A stretch of DNA of 64,000 bases. Origin: Datnioides undecimradiatus (taxonomy: Eukaryota; Chordata; Actinopteri; Lobotiformes; Datnioididae). Positions 48,301 through 59,810 of this stretch are shown here, piece after piece. The notes under the pieces are model-generated. The model was not told the DNA's origin. It ran no database searches and saw nothing but the letters and a program-made list of their open reading frames with translations. The position numbers and the translations under genes are program-made. The stretch is taken from contig WARS01000029.1 of assembly GCA_008933995.1 (NCBI GenBank), positions 15,189,131-15,253,130 on the forward strand. Direction: 5' to 3'. Within the stretch, counting starts at the first letter, position 1. Every line of letters begins with the position of its first letter.

Positions 48301-51300
48301 ACCTGAACAGCTGTTTCTACAGCTTAGATCATGGCACACATGGAGGAGCACAGACACACTTGCATGTGCACACGAACAGACATGCATAGTCAAATGAAGA
48401 CGCGGACCATTACACAATCACATTGACAGTAAATCCAGCTGAGTGTCCCCGGAGTTCTTTATGAACACAAACTCATACAGACACGTGTTAAATTCTGGGA
48501 TACGCTGGTACAGCGCACCTAGTCTCTAAATGAACAGTTGATAAATGCTTGAATAAAGCAGCTATTTCCTTCTCTAGACCAAATCTAATTAACGCTGGAT
48601 GCACACAGCAAGATATGATGTGCAGCACTATGAGATGTGGCTGTTTCAAAACTAATGTAGACATCTAAGCAATAATTTACATCTAAGTCTTGCAGTGTTA
48701 GCATGATAATCAGGCTGAATTGCCTTTTGTTACTTCACTCTGTTCATTTAGTCAGATGCAGTGTTAACGTTAACTAATTTGCCATTATGTTTTGCCCTGC
48801 CCAATTAAATTGATCAAACTGATCAAACAAATATGTTGATATAAGAGTTGTTTCTGTACATGGACTCGGGCTTAAAACTTCTTTTACAGCTTTGTATCAT
48901 TCACACTTGACACCATTTTTCTTACACAATCCTGCTTGCAAAGCTCTGATTGGTTGACTTTTTCCTCCAACCTGCAGCAGGTTACAGTAGTGAATGAATT
49001 ATGAAACTGATTATGGACTGATGAAAGGACAGGTCAGAGAGCTCTTACTGTTTGGACACTGGGACAGTGGGACCTGCTTGATGCGTGTCCCATTACGGCA
49101 GGCAAACACCTCCATCTGACACTGGTTCTGGTAGAGCTGCCCATCTGATCCACAGACCAGCTCCCCGTCATAACCGCAGTCCCTGTAGCAAGTGCAACGC
49201 TCGAACTGTTCCTCCTCCAGACAGCCAAACACATTGTTGCACTGGTTCGCCTGCACAAAACCTGCAGGAAAAAACGTGTTTTCAAGAAACTGATGGAAGT
49301 GAGGCGTCTGTGAATCATTAAGGGTGTAGTGAGAATCTCACCAATCCACTGATTAGTTGAACTTTCCACCTCATTGCAAGTGGGCCCATCACACAGCTCC
49401 CGTGCTAGAGGACTGCTCTCGCTAACGTTGTAGAACCGGGTGGCCTCGAAGGCTGCATGACAAGCACAGACCCACACCAGCACGTTCACACATCCACACA
49501 CACAAAACAATGAAGACGCTCACCATAACTAGGTCATAAAAAAAAAATCCCATTTCCACAAAAAAGAAGCCACTTCATAAATCATGGTGAGTTTGACGGT
49601 TTTCCTGCTCTGTAACTCTTTAAAGAGGCATACTTAAAATATTCATCAGAGGCACACCTGGTTCATAGTAGTCATAGATCTTGACCGGAACAGGCGCTGT
49701 CTTGCCCACAATGTATTCCCTGACAGCTTGAAAGGCCACGCACGTCATACACTGGCTGGGGATCTGAGGAGGGGGTGGCAAAATAGGTACAAAAACACCA
49801 CGAAAAGCATACAAATGTAAATAAATACAAATATATTCACACCAACACACTTTCACACAAACAAAATTCTCTCAAAGTCTGTAAACACTGATGAGTAGCT
49901 GTGTCCTTATCCACCATTACCGCACATATAGTATTATTTGACTTGAGCATGGATCTGATGGACACAACAGGGAGGGATTTGGCTTAAACTCACTTCATCG
50001 AAGTAGAACAATACTTTTCTCCCATTCAGCTCATATCTCTTCAGACCCACTCGCTTGTCCATCAGCAGCTGTTGAGGAAGACAAAGGAGAATCAAGCTCA
50101 TAATGTAGAGAAACACTCAACACACCTGTATGTGTGTTATAGAGTTCAGCCCAGCTAAGTCCTGGATTATGTTCTAGAAATGCTGAAGGGTATGTACATG
50201 TGTGGGTTGCCCTTGGTAAAACACTATCAAAAAACCAAAAACAAATCTTCTGAAATACTTATTTCTAACTATTTACAAAAACAACAAAAAGATATAACAA
50301 GGAAAAATGAATAAATAAAAATCAAACTGTTACCTCATGCTACAGCTGATGCTGATTAAAAACATTGGACTTAAAACCAACTAAGAGCACAGAAAGCACA
50401 TTCGTGGACAAAGAACTCATGGCTTGTATTCAAGCCAGCTGTACATTGTATTGTAACCTCAATGGACAACTAGTAGTCATGGACAAAAACAGTAATCAGC
50501 ACCACAGCGGACTGGACAGTTCCATGTCATGCTAACAAGGGTTTACTATTCACTGAGATTACATATAAAATGTTAAAAACGTAATAAACCCCTAGGTTAA
50601 CATGTCCTCATGTCCTAAAAGCCATTTGGATGCTGATACTATGGTGTCCTTACCCAGTGTGAGTCTGAGCTGCCATAAATCACTGTCAGTTCAGCTGTAA
50701 TCTATAGTACGTTACTTCCTCATTAAAAATAGAAAAGACAGCAAAATCATTGAAACAATCATGATGTGATTAATGTCACAAACAAATGAGCTATTAACCT
50801 ATTAATTGGTGCTTGTGTAAGCCTAGAAACAGGTGAACTGTGAACAAGTCGAACCATCAAGCAGATTCATCATTCACACCTCAGATACAATGCCCTCACC
50901 ATCCAAGTGTCAGAGGCCACATGGTCTACATTTAAATCTGCTCTGTAAGGCACAACTGGAATGCAAACCATATGAACATCCATAACATTACGGTGTGGTG
51001 GAAAATGCACAGGTCGCCAGCCATGGACTCCACTTATATGAATGCAAATCAACAAGGGATCCTTGCTTTCCTCTCAGATCACCAGGTCAATGTTTTATAT
51101 TTAAAGAGAGATTTTTTTGTGAACCTTGAGCACGAATGTATAGTTAGGTAAGAAATGCATGACCATATCTAGTAAATATGAGTGTATGCATGAGTAATGG
51201 TAAAGCTGTTTACTGCAAATTTGAGTGTGTGCATAGAGAGCCAGCAAAGTTAATTCCCCCCATGGGGAGATTTTTCATTCTGTCAAAGGTGGCAGCCTTT

Positions 51301-54253
51301 GGACAGCAGGGGTTTATGAGGTGCTCAGCCTGAGCTGGCGCCACCGAGACACACACACACAGACACACACACACACATACACACATATTCTCTCCCTCTT
51401 ACACACACACACACACACACACACTACACAATTGGTCTCTCTGTTTGCAAAAGCATTGTTTGTCTATCTAGCAACTAAACATTTCCAAGGAACTCCCATA
51501 GCTCGAATGTTATACCCACAGTGTGTTCTGAGTTGTTAAACAAAGCTCATTATATTGGGTGATAAGAGGTTGTGGCTGTGGTAGCTCCCAGTCAGTCACC
51601 GGACTAATCATTCATGACTACAGCTTCCATGAAAGCAACTAGACATGACTGTAGAAGCCAAGCTTGCCACCATAAATTGAGGAATGTAAGTGGCAGCCGG
51701 GCAGGCAGCAGTAAAACTCCAAGGGAGGCCAGCGGGGGTGTAAACTGAGCTTGTTAGCCACTACAACTCAGGTCAGCCTCAACTGACACACTCACAGCAG
51801 TGTATGTGTGTATGTATGTGTGTGCGTGCATGTTTTACATCTCCCCAGGTAGCCAGAGAGGTGGCTCTTTTAGAGGTGGAAGCCTGCAGACTACGGCCCT
51901 ATAACTGTCTAGTAATGAGGGACAGGCTTCTGATGGGTGGCTTGGGAGCTGACCTGCCAGCCCCTAAATTTATCATCACTTACTCTCTCCATCAGTGTTT
52001 ACCAAACCCCAATCCAACCATTCATCCTACATCTGTTAATCAGTCCTCCACAGTACATCTGTATCTCCTGTCTGTCCTTTGTAAACAAAGTTTTCTGAGT
52101 TTTACCTCATGAGTTGTGTGTGTGTGTGTTTGGTCTTGCAGACCCAACGACCTTAGACCCTGAGACATTGTAACTGCACAGTGCCCGAGCTACAGTCTTT
52201 CTCTTATCATACCTCAACAAAAAACATCCTAAAAAAGAATCCCCGCCTTAATTACGATTCCTGGGATTGTGACACATACAAACGAACACAGACGTGCAAG
52301 ATACTTTTACACCACGCGCGTGTGTAACACACAGGAAGTCTTCAGGAGCAACTCTATCTAACAACTTCTTACAGCAATGGAGCGAATAACAGGTAAACAC
52401 TTGACTCCATCTTGCTCTGACAAATATTTACACATCTACTGTGCCACAGGAATTATATCTATATCCAAAGTGCGTGCATTGGTTTGTGCAAGTATCTTAA
52501 GGGATGCATCCTGTGTGGGTGTGAATGTGTATGTACACGTGAGTGAGTTTTGCAGTGGGTCTGCAAAGGAGTGTGCAAAGGAAACAGGAGGAGTCTGATG
52601 AATTCCATGACATGCTGCTTTGTGTCAAATGGCCTCCAGATGTGGATGCATCTGTCTCTCGTTCTACCTGCCTCTCAGTTTAGGCACCTACCTGACTACT
52701 TGCCCTGCCTCTCTAGCAAACCATGAGCCACAGTAATAACCTTCAGCTGTCAATGTCTTTGTGTATGTTCAGGATGTATAGACTTAAAATCTTTGGCAAC
52801 TGTTTGTGCATGTGTATTAATTTTGATTACGTACCCTCTCTAGACTTTCAACATCTGCCCGAAAGCCAGAAATCATGGGAACTTCTATGACAGCCATGTT
52901 GGATGAACCTGAATGCAGCCACCTTGAAAGACAGTCAGCACCAGGATGAACATTGTCAGAAGCAGAGGAGCTGTGTGCTAGATCAACGTCTTAATTTATG
53001 CTTAGTGTGTTGGCTCTACCTGGCACAGACTTCTAAGGAAATGTGGAAGTCCATTTTGTCCTGGTGGGCTGCTGGGTCGTCGTCATCAATAGGTGCACGT
53101 CGCTTACGGTTAAGCTCAGAGCGGTTGTCGGCACGGCTCCGGGAGCGTGAGGAAGGATGGCGGGATGATGAGGAGGAGGACGAGGAAGAGGGAGGCTGCA
53201 GGTGTCGCTCCTGAAAAGGCTCTTTCAGGTCCACCTTTAGTTGGAAGGCTGGTTTGGATACTGGGTCAGGCAGGTTGTAAGACACATCAATCTGCAGACA
53301 GACAAAGATCAGTGTGAGTGTGGTGCTCATAAAATTCAAGAAATTCAAACTTTAAATGGTAACACAGACAGTCAGCATGCTGGTACATGTTGGTATATTT
53401 CAACAACTCTTTGAGAAATTGCCATGGTAGAAATATTCATGGTGCCCAGATGATGAATCCTCATGATTTCAGTGATCCCCTGACTTTCCCCACAGTACCT
53501 CTAGCAGGTCAAAGGTCTTACTTATTCTGTTAAATATCTTAACATCGAAAAGATGGATTGGCACAGAATTGGCACAAACATTTATGGTCCTCAGAGGATA
53601 AAATCCTTCGACTCTACTTCATAGTGCTAATTAGCACATATATGTAGCCTCAGAGAGTCACTAGAATGGTCTTTCTCTTTGTTATAAGGACATTAGGTCT
53701 TGCCAAGTCTTCACCTTGTGTTAAACTGAGCTTTACCTTTTTATGAGGACAAGACCAAAAACAACAAGAAACCTTGTGTCGTCTCGGTAAATGAAAATAC
53801 TGCGTGTCAGATCAGCTGATAGTTTGTCATAATAACCGCGATCAAAGCTGGTTTTCATTTGTTTGCCAAATATTTGGCATGTGTTTGAGGGAGCTATTTA
53901 TATGAAAAAATATTTTTGTATGAAGAAACAAAATTAATTCCTTCTGGCAACGTGGATTGGAAACAAACTACTTAGCGCTCAAATATTTAGGACCTCCAGC
54001 CTTGAAAAGACTAGAAAGTCAGGAAAAAAAAGACTTAGGCAGCACTTTAAAGCATAAACCACAAATCATATTCACTGGACACAGACATGCATTCAGAAGA
54101 CTACTATTTCAGCCTGGGGACAACTCACTGCTTTGATGCGCTTTTTAATTTCACAGAAGATTATTATTCCCAGAACTGTACACATTATGAATAAATCATC
54201 CAGTCTGATTTAATCCTGAGGCACAGGACATATACTCACATACAGTATGTCTA

Positions 54254-54309
<56 letters not shown>

Positions 54310-57300
54310 CAGGATTGCCCTGCTCTTGTATTTCATTAGAGCCCAGGTGCTGCTGGCCTGAGGGGCTGTCAGAAGGGTGTGTTGACGCACGGAGAGGTGT
54401 GGATGGAGAGAAAGTAGAGAGGGAGAGAGGTGTGAAGAAAGAAATTGCGTGTTTGTGTGTGAGAAACTCGCCGAGGAGAACACGTTGGAAGACGTCTCAG
54501 GCACAAACCACAACATCCGCTGCTGGAGCGGGCTCTACCTCAGTCAAATCAAGTCATATCTTACATACAGGTTTCCCAAAATGGGATTTTTTAAACATCC
54601 TTGATCACACATGCTTTTTCATTTGTGCCTTGTTTGGCTTTAAAGCAGACAAATGTTTTAACATGGATGATAAGAGGAGAGCTCAGAGTATCATCCGACA
54701 AAGAGGAAAAATGACTCCTACTGTTTATGAAAGGGGTTTTTGTTTGTCTGTGACAAGGTATGAAGTAAACTGCATCCTGTCCAGGGGACCACAGGGGTAA
54801 ACAGGAATGAACAACACATTCCAAAACAACTGGCTAAACTCTACCAGATTACTCCAATTTCCAGGGAGGAATTTAAGCATTATGGGGGCTACAGCAACAG
54901 ACTCTCCTATACTGCCAGATCCTAGCTGTGAGCTGGTGAAGTAAGCATTATAGCTCCTTTTTTGGGCAATGTTCAAGACTGAAAATGTGTCCGTTTATGT
55001 GAGCTTGTTTGAGTGTGAGCTTTACAATACCTGCATGAGACAACAGCCTTCTCCTTTAGCACTGACAAAAAGGCCTGTGGGGATACTGGGGATCTGGAAA
55101 AAAAACAAGAGAGTGACACAAGAAAGAATAGAAACAAAGAGAGTCAGAGAGGGGGCAGGGAGAGGTGAATGAGTCATTTATCAAGTGAATGAATGCTGTA
55201 GGCTGCTGCACTGCCACTAGTGGTTCCCTGGCTACTAACCAGCAGCCCTTAATTGCCCCCAATTAAGCTGACACCACTAATCACAGCAGAGGAACATGCC
55301 CGGCAGAGAGAACGTAGTGCACTCTCACCTGAACCTCTGTGGCTGTCAGATGGGTTGCTTTTACACACACACACAGCAACAGTGACCTGCCGCTACAGTT
55401 CTCCCTGTCCAAGGTTGTCCAAGTTTGTAACGTGTGGGCAAACGGGCCAATAAAACAGCTATTAAATCAACAGACCAACATGGTGCTTTTGGGAAGTCCA
55501 GCCCAGTTAAGCCTGGTTGGTTTGGTTTGGCAGTGTGAGAGGATCCTGGCTGCTAAACAGCCGGACACAGAAACCCAGAGATTAATGTTTAATGCCAGAG
55601 CGTGGCTCTGCTACAAAACTGCTCATCAATCACTGTAATGAAAGAGGGAAATGTTTCATAATTGCGCTAAAGTGCCACAGTTTCTGCTAAGTGAAATCAT
55701 TAATGGAATTGACAGACAATGTTTATTAAGTGCTGTCACCCTGGATAAACGATCTCAAGGCAGTTCATATGCACACAAAACACTGAAGAGCACATCAGCC
55801 ATGAAAAATGAATTTCTCCTCATGTTTGCCTCCATGGATGTGATTACCCTGGCACTCTGAAGGAGTTTCTTGTTGTCCCTGTTGAGTTCAAATGTCTCCT
55901 GGAAGTCAAGGTTGGTGGAGGCCAGTGAGATGGTGAGGTTGACCCCTCCTACATAGGACAGGATGGCGTACTCCGACAGAGCCTGCAGAGCTACACAGGT
56001 GTCCTGCACAAATTGTTAAGAGAGATCAACTTTATAAAATGTTCAGTATGGCTCCAAGTGGACAAGAAGAGCAGGAGAAACTACCACACTACCTGTGTGG
56101 AGGAGAAGCCACCCAAAGCATTCCTCTGCTGGGAGAGCCATTTGACCACAGGTAATGCTGAAGCCACATCCCCTAGGAGGGTGTAAGTCAGAAGACCGTA
56201 GGCTGTCATCTCCACCTCTGCTGACACCACTGGAAAAAAAATAAATTCTTATTTTTTACTCTGCATTTAATTTTTCAGGCTATATCATGTCTGTGGGGTT
56301 TGGCCAGGAGGATGACAGGAAGCAGCCAGTGCTAATTAAAGTCAGTCCTGCACTGTCTACTCTTGTGTTTCCAGTGGACAGGTGATATTATTGCAGTGCA
56401 GTATACCTGACTGAGAGAGGCCATCACTGAAGCCCATGAAAGTGTCCTCATCTGTCATGGTGCTGCCAGTCAGACTCCAGTGGGTGAGTCCATCTACAAA
56501 GACAAACAAAATGAGATAAAGTCAGAGAGGGCGCAGGGGCGGCATCCTGTATCATATGACTCACTGTATCAATATCCTAATTGTCTGAATCTTTCAGCAA
56601 CTATGCAACCAAGCCCCGTTGTACTTGGGGAATAAAATTATTGTGATCAAGTAACAACACTGTTGTGTTCATCTAAACTCTGTCAAATGTGCCAAAACTT
56701 GCAGAAAGTTTCAGTCAAGAGGAAGGGAAGGAAATGGCCAAAGGAAACCAACAGTGAGATAAGAAACAGAGAGGGAAAGGGAGGAGTGGACTGAATGCTG
56801 CTGTGGACTACAGTCGTTTCTGTCTTATATCTTGTGCCTGACTGCTTGTTCAACCAGCTGCAGGAGGCTTTAACTGTAAATCTGAAATTATTTTGTGCTG
56901 TTGCAAAATCATCTGATCAAAGAAATAAGCCATATGTTTTTAATTTTCTACACATGAATATATTCTAATCTTTAGTCTTATTAATTACTGAATACTTTCA
57001 TTCAACACCTGGTTTTTGCTTGTCACCTAGTAAAACATCTGTTATCCAGGTTACTCGTCTCTGAATGAATGAATCTCCTGTGATTAGCTCACCGTGCTGC
57101 TCACAGTGACAAGAGTGGCGGTACCTTGAGTGATGGCCATATGGTTGAGGCGGCGCAGGGCCAGCGGGGCATAAGGGCTGCGCAGCAGAGCCAAGGCATA
57201 CGCAGACAGGGCCGTGGTGTAGGGGTCATCAGCAGAGTAGGTGTTGCTCTCCAGGAAATCCTTGGCTTTGGCCACTGCCACCTTTTCTTCCTGGAGCAGA

Positions 57301-59810
57301 CAGGACAGCCAATCAGACAATAATGGGAAATGATCCACAGCTCACAGGACATGGCAGTGGTAGACTTTTTTATGTGTACTTCTCTTAGTCTGTGATAAAC
57401 TGCTGACCGCATCAGTTGAATTCTGTTTTGGAAGTTATGTTTTGAGCATATGTGTTTTCCTTGATAGCTGGTCAAAACAACAAAGCATAATTTAATCCCT
57501 TCAGATTACTTTTTTATGAGGGTGCCAAAATATATTTGCATATTGCATGTGTTCCCTTTGGTGTCTGTCCAATTTCCTCTCCTGTCCTTTCTCACTATGC
57601 CTGGGTGTGCTCGATGAGGTGCACCTGGCCTGGAAATGACGTGCTTAAATCCTCCTGTGCCAGCACAAGGGGAGAGTCTGTGTGGAGTCTCGTGGTCTTG
57701 CTGCCTCTCAGGTGAGGATTTTGTGTTACTCTTGTGTTTTGTCTTTGTGTCTTTTAATAGCCTTGTTTTCATTGATTTTGTGGTTTATTTGGGTCAGGTA
57801 AGGGTTTGGTAAGTGTGTTGTTTGTCCAACAGAGGCGCCTTACTGTGGAGCATAACAGCATAGTTTATCATATACATATATATAAACATACATTAGAAGT
57901 TTAAGCATCTATTTAACTCTTATATACATTTTTTCTTTTATTTTATTATGTATTCTCAGCTGTGGCAGTCTAATTTCCCCTCTTATATGACATAACTTTT
58001 GGAATACCTTTTCCAAACACGCACACACACACACACACATATATACACACACCGCCATATCCCTCAGTGTTAAACTGTTTAGAGGATACCCTGTCCAAAC
58101 TCACAACTGTCTCCTCTGCTCTGTCGCAGCCATTGAATAAACATTCATTTTGGCCATTAAAAAGTTGAGAGTTGACTTTCATCTCATGCAGATGTGACCT
58201 TCCCTCCCATCCCTGAGATGATAGGCCTCCAGAGCCACTCACTGTAATTGCAGCAGTCATCTTTTAATTAAGTGAAATTGGAGGGGGTTTAAAGTCCTGC
58301 TTTGATGTGATGGATACCTTTTTGGTTTTTATCAGTTGTAAAAGGACAGACTCTCAGACAAAACCCTTTGGAATAGATAGCAGAGAAAGGTGGAGTTGGG
58401 GGTGTTGGGGCAGATGGATGGAGCCAGGCAGAGGAAATGCTAAACAAAGAGTAAACTATGTGGACAAATGGAGTGCAAAGACAAAAACAATCAGAGGTTT
58501 AGAGGCTGTCATATTGCCAGAGAAAGCAAGACATGCTGAGGACGATTACATCAGATTTATGTTGTAGGTCTTCCCACCCCTTTAAGTGATTGAACAGCAC
58601 ATATGGTGCTGATGTTTAATTATGGACAGCAACAAGCAAAAAGGCAGAGAGGAGACAGGGAGGAATGCAAGCGAGGTGTCTTTCACAGAACTTAATTGTC
58701 TCTGCACATCAGCCAGAAAACGTCTGATGTAGTCCAAAATGTGATTAGATATTTGATTAGCAGCACTGGGGCATAACAAATATGAGTGGGCTAACTGCCA
58801 GCACATCCATCTTCACGACTATCAGGAATGCAGAGATACGTTCACACACGACCTGCGCTTAAATTGGTAGGCTGGTAGGACGGGCTACAGGAGTAGGTGG
58901 TTCAAGTGGGATGAGCAGCGCATTGCACGTTGCTCTGGATGATTAAAAGACTTGCACCTTTTAACCTGCTGACAACATGAATCAATTTGTACACCACTGC
59001 ATCTGCTGCAGGTGACAGATCAGGGAAAAATGGAAATTTGCACTTGTTTTTTTAAAAGGGTTGGTCAAGGTACAGCAACATTAAATAGTGATTTATTTAT
59101 TTAATAAGGAAAAAACACTTGCAGAGGGGATGGGTGGTGATTAGTTCTCTGGGTTAAGTTCAACACTGGGCTGCTTACCTCTGTGGTTATCCCCGTCTCC
59201 AAAAGAGCTGCCACTACATAAGCTGTGAGTGAGATCTTGCCATGGATCCCTCCCTGTGGACAGAAACACACACGTTAGCTTTAAGCTAATTTCCCGTCAT
59301 TGAGACCCCCATCTTGTAAAACTCACAGAAGCATGAACAATATTTCATCCAAAAGTTCATGTCATTAAATCTGAGGTTGCTGCGGGGTTGGCACTGGGTT
59401 TTGAAAATGCCTGCGTCCGGAAAAGGTAACTTAGTAAATAACACATCAGCCTTTGGCTTTCCCCCAGTTTAAATATTTCTGGGTTATTTTGCTCAGGAAC
59501 TCTGGCCATGAATTCATCCAGAAAACAAGCTTTAACCTGATGCACAAACATAATCATACAGAGGGATGGAGCTTCATAGAATCAGTTTAAGACATTGTAG
59601 AAATGCCACCCTGACAGTCCAGTCTCAGTTCATACTGTCATACACAAGCCTACCTGCAAGTCTTTGTTGAGGATGCGTCCCATGGCGGGGAAAGAGCCAT
59701 CGTCTCGCTGGTGTTTGATGAGCCAGGACTTGGCCACACGAAGCTCCTCAGGGTCAATGAAGATGAATCCCCGAGACTGAGCAAAGGACTTCAGCACAAA
59801 TGCTGTCAAC
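45096..59810 (-). CDS. cpamd8: cpamd8, alpha-2-macroglobulin/complement-family protein, C-terminal third (partial)
   Basis: Exons, 5' to 3': 59810-59654, 59253-59179, 57290-57125, 56493-56407, 56229-56093, 56003-55848, 55093-55031, 53291-53020, 52922-52835, 50068-49994, 49763-49658, 49452-49342, 49261-49049, 47607-47533, 45340-45096. They join in phase to 674 residues plus stop; the gene continues 5' beyond the window. The order is: end of the thioester domain ([72 protein letters not shown]); the receptor-binding domain ([49 protein letters not shown]); a Kazal-like domain ([13 protein letters not shown]); and an acidic tail. The Kazal domain after the macroglobulin core marks CPAMD8 rather than A2M, C3 or CD109. 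It is a secreted protein needed for eye anterior-segment development in human. The thioester motif itself is not in this window. Confidence 0.9.
46331..46432. repeat. (GT)n and (TA)n microsatellites
   Basis: A GT run (46342-46362) and a TA run (46410-46432) lie close together in the last cpamd8 intron. Confidence 0.85.
49049..49261 (-). other. cpamd8: Kazal-like domain exon of cpamd8
   Basis: The exon encodes [19 protein letters not shown], then [20 protein letters not shown], then [20 protein letters not shown] and VPLSQCPN. The spacing of cysteines around VCGSDGxxYxNxC is that of Kazal serine-protease-inhibitor domains. An N-linked site (NGT) follows. Whether it inhibits any protease cannot be told from sequence. 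Confidence 0.85.
50069..52834 (-). other. cpamd8: cpamd8 intron, with CA microsatellite
   Basis: This 2.77 kb intron separates the two receptor-binding-domain exons at 49994-50068 and 52835-52922. It holds an interrupted CA microsatellite (51351-51424) and short TG runs (51800-51825, 52115-52130). The flanking exons join in phase 0, so no exon is missing. Confidence 0.6.
53020..53291 (-). other. cpamd8: cpamd8 receptor-binding-domain exon with serine/arginine insert
   Basis: The exon starts [20 protein letters not shown] and ends [12 protein letters not shown]. Between these two conserved halves lies an insert with a run of nine serines, RSRSR, and [12 protein letters not shown]. The RKRR at 53097-53108 fits the furin consensus. 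In classical alpha-2-macroglobulin this position is short, so the insert is unusual. Confidence 0.75.
53292..55030 (-). other. cpamd8: cpamd8 intron with long CA microsatellite
   Basis: This intron contains a (CA)n microsatellite of about 26 units (54256-54307). No exon is required between the phase 0 boundaries. Confidence 0.6.
54256..54307. repeat. (CA)n microsatellite
   Basis: An uninterrupted CA run of about 52 bases lies within a cpamd8 intron. Confidence 0.9.
57291..59178 (-). other. cpamd8: cpamd8 intron in the thioester domain
   Basis: This 1.9 kb intron separates ITTE from [14 protein letters not shown] with phase 0 on both sides. It contains a short CA run (58020-58040) and no other recognisable feature. 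Confidence 0.55.

Noticed and set aside
49034-49510. 158-residue minus-strand frame with many Cys and Ser
   Set aside because: It is an out-of-frame reading of the cpamd8 Kazal exon and its neighbour.
52835-52908. Alternative acceptor (ATTCAG) for the cpamd8 exon reading SSNMAVIEV
   Set aside because: The phase did not match the previous exon; the acceptor 14 bases upstream (TTTCAAG, exon start 52922) restores the frame and gives the expected CxRxxxSGSSNM pattern.
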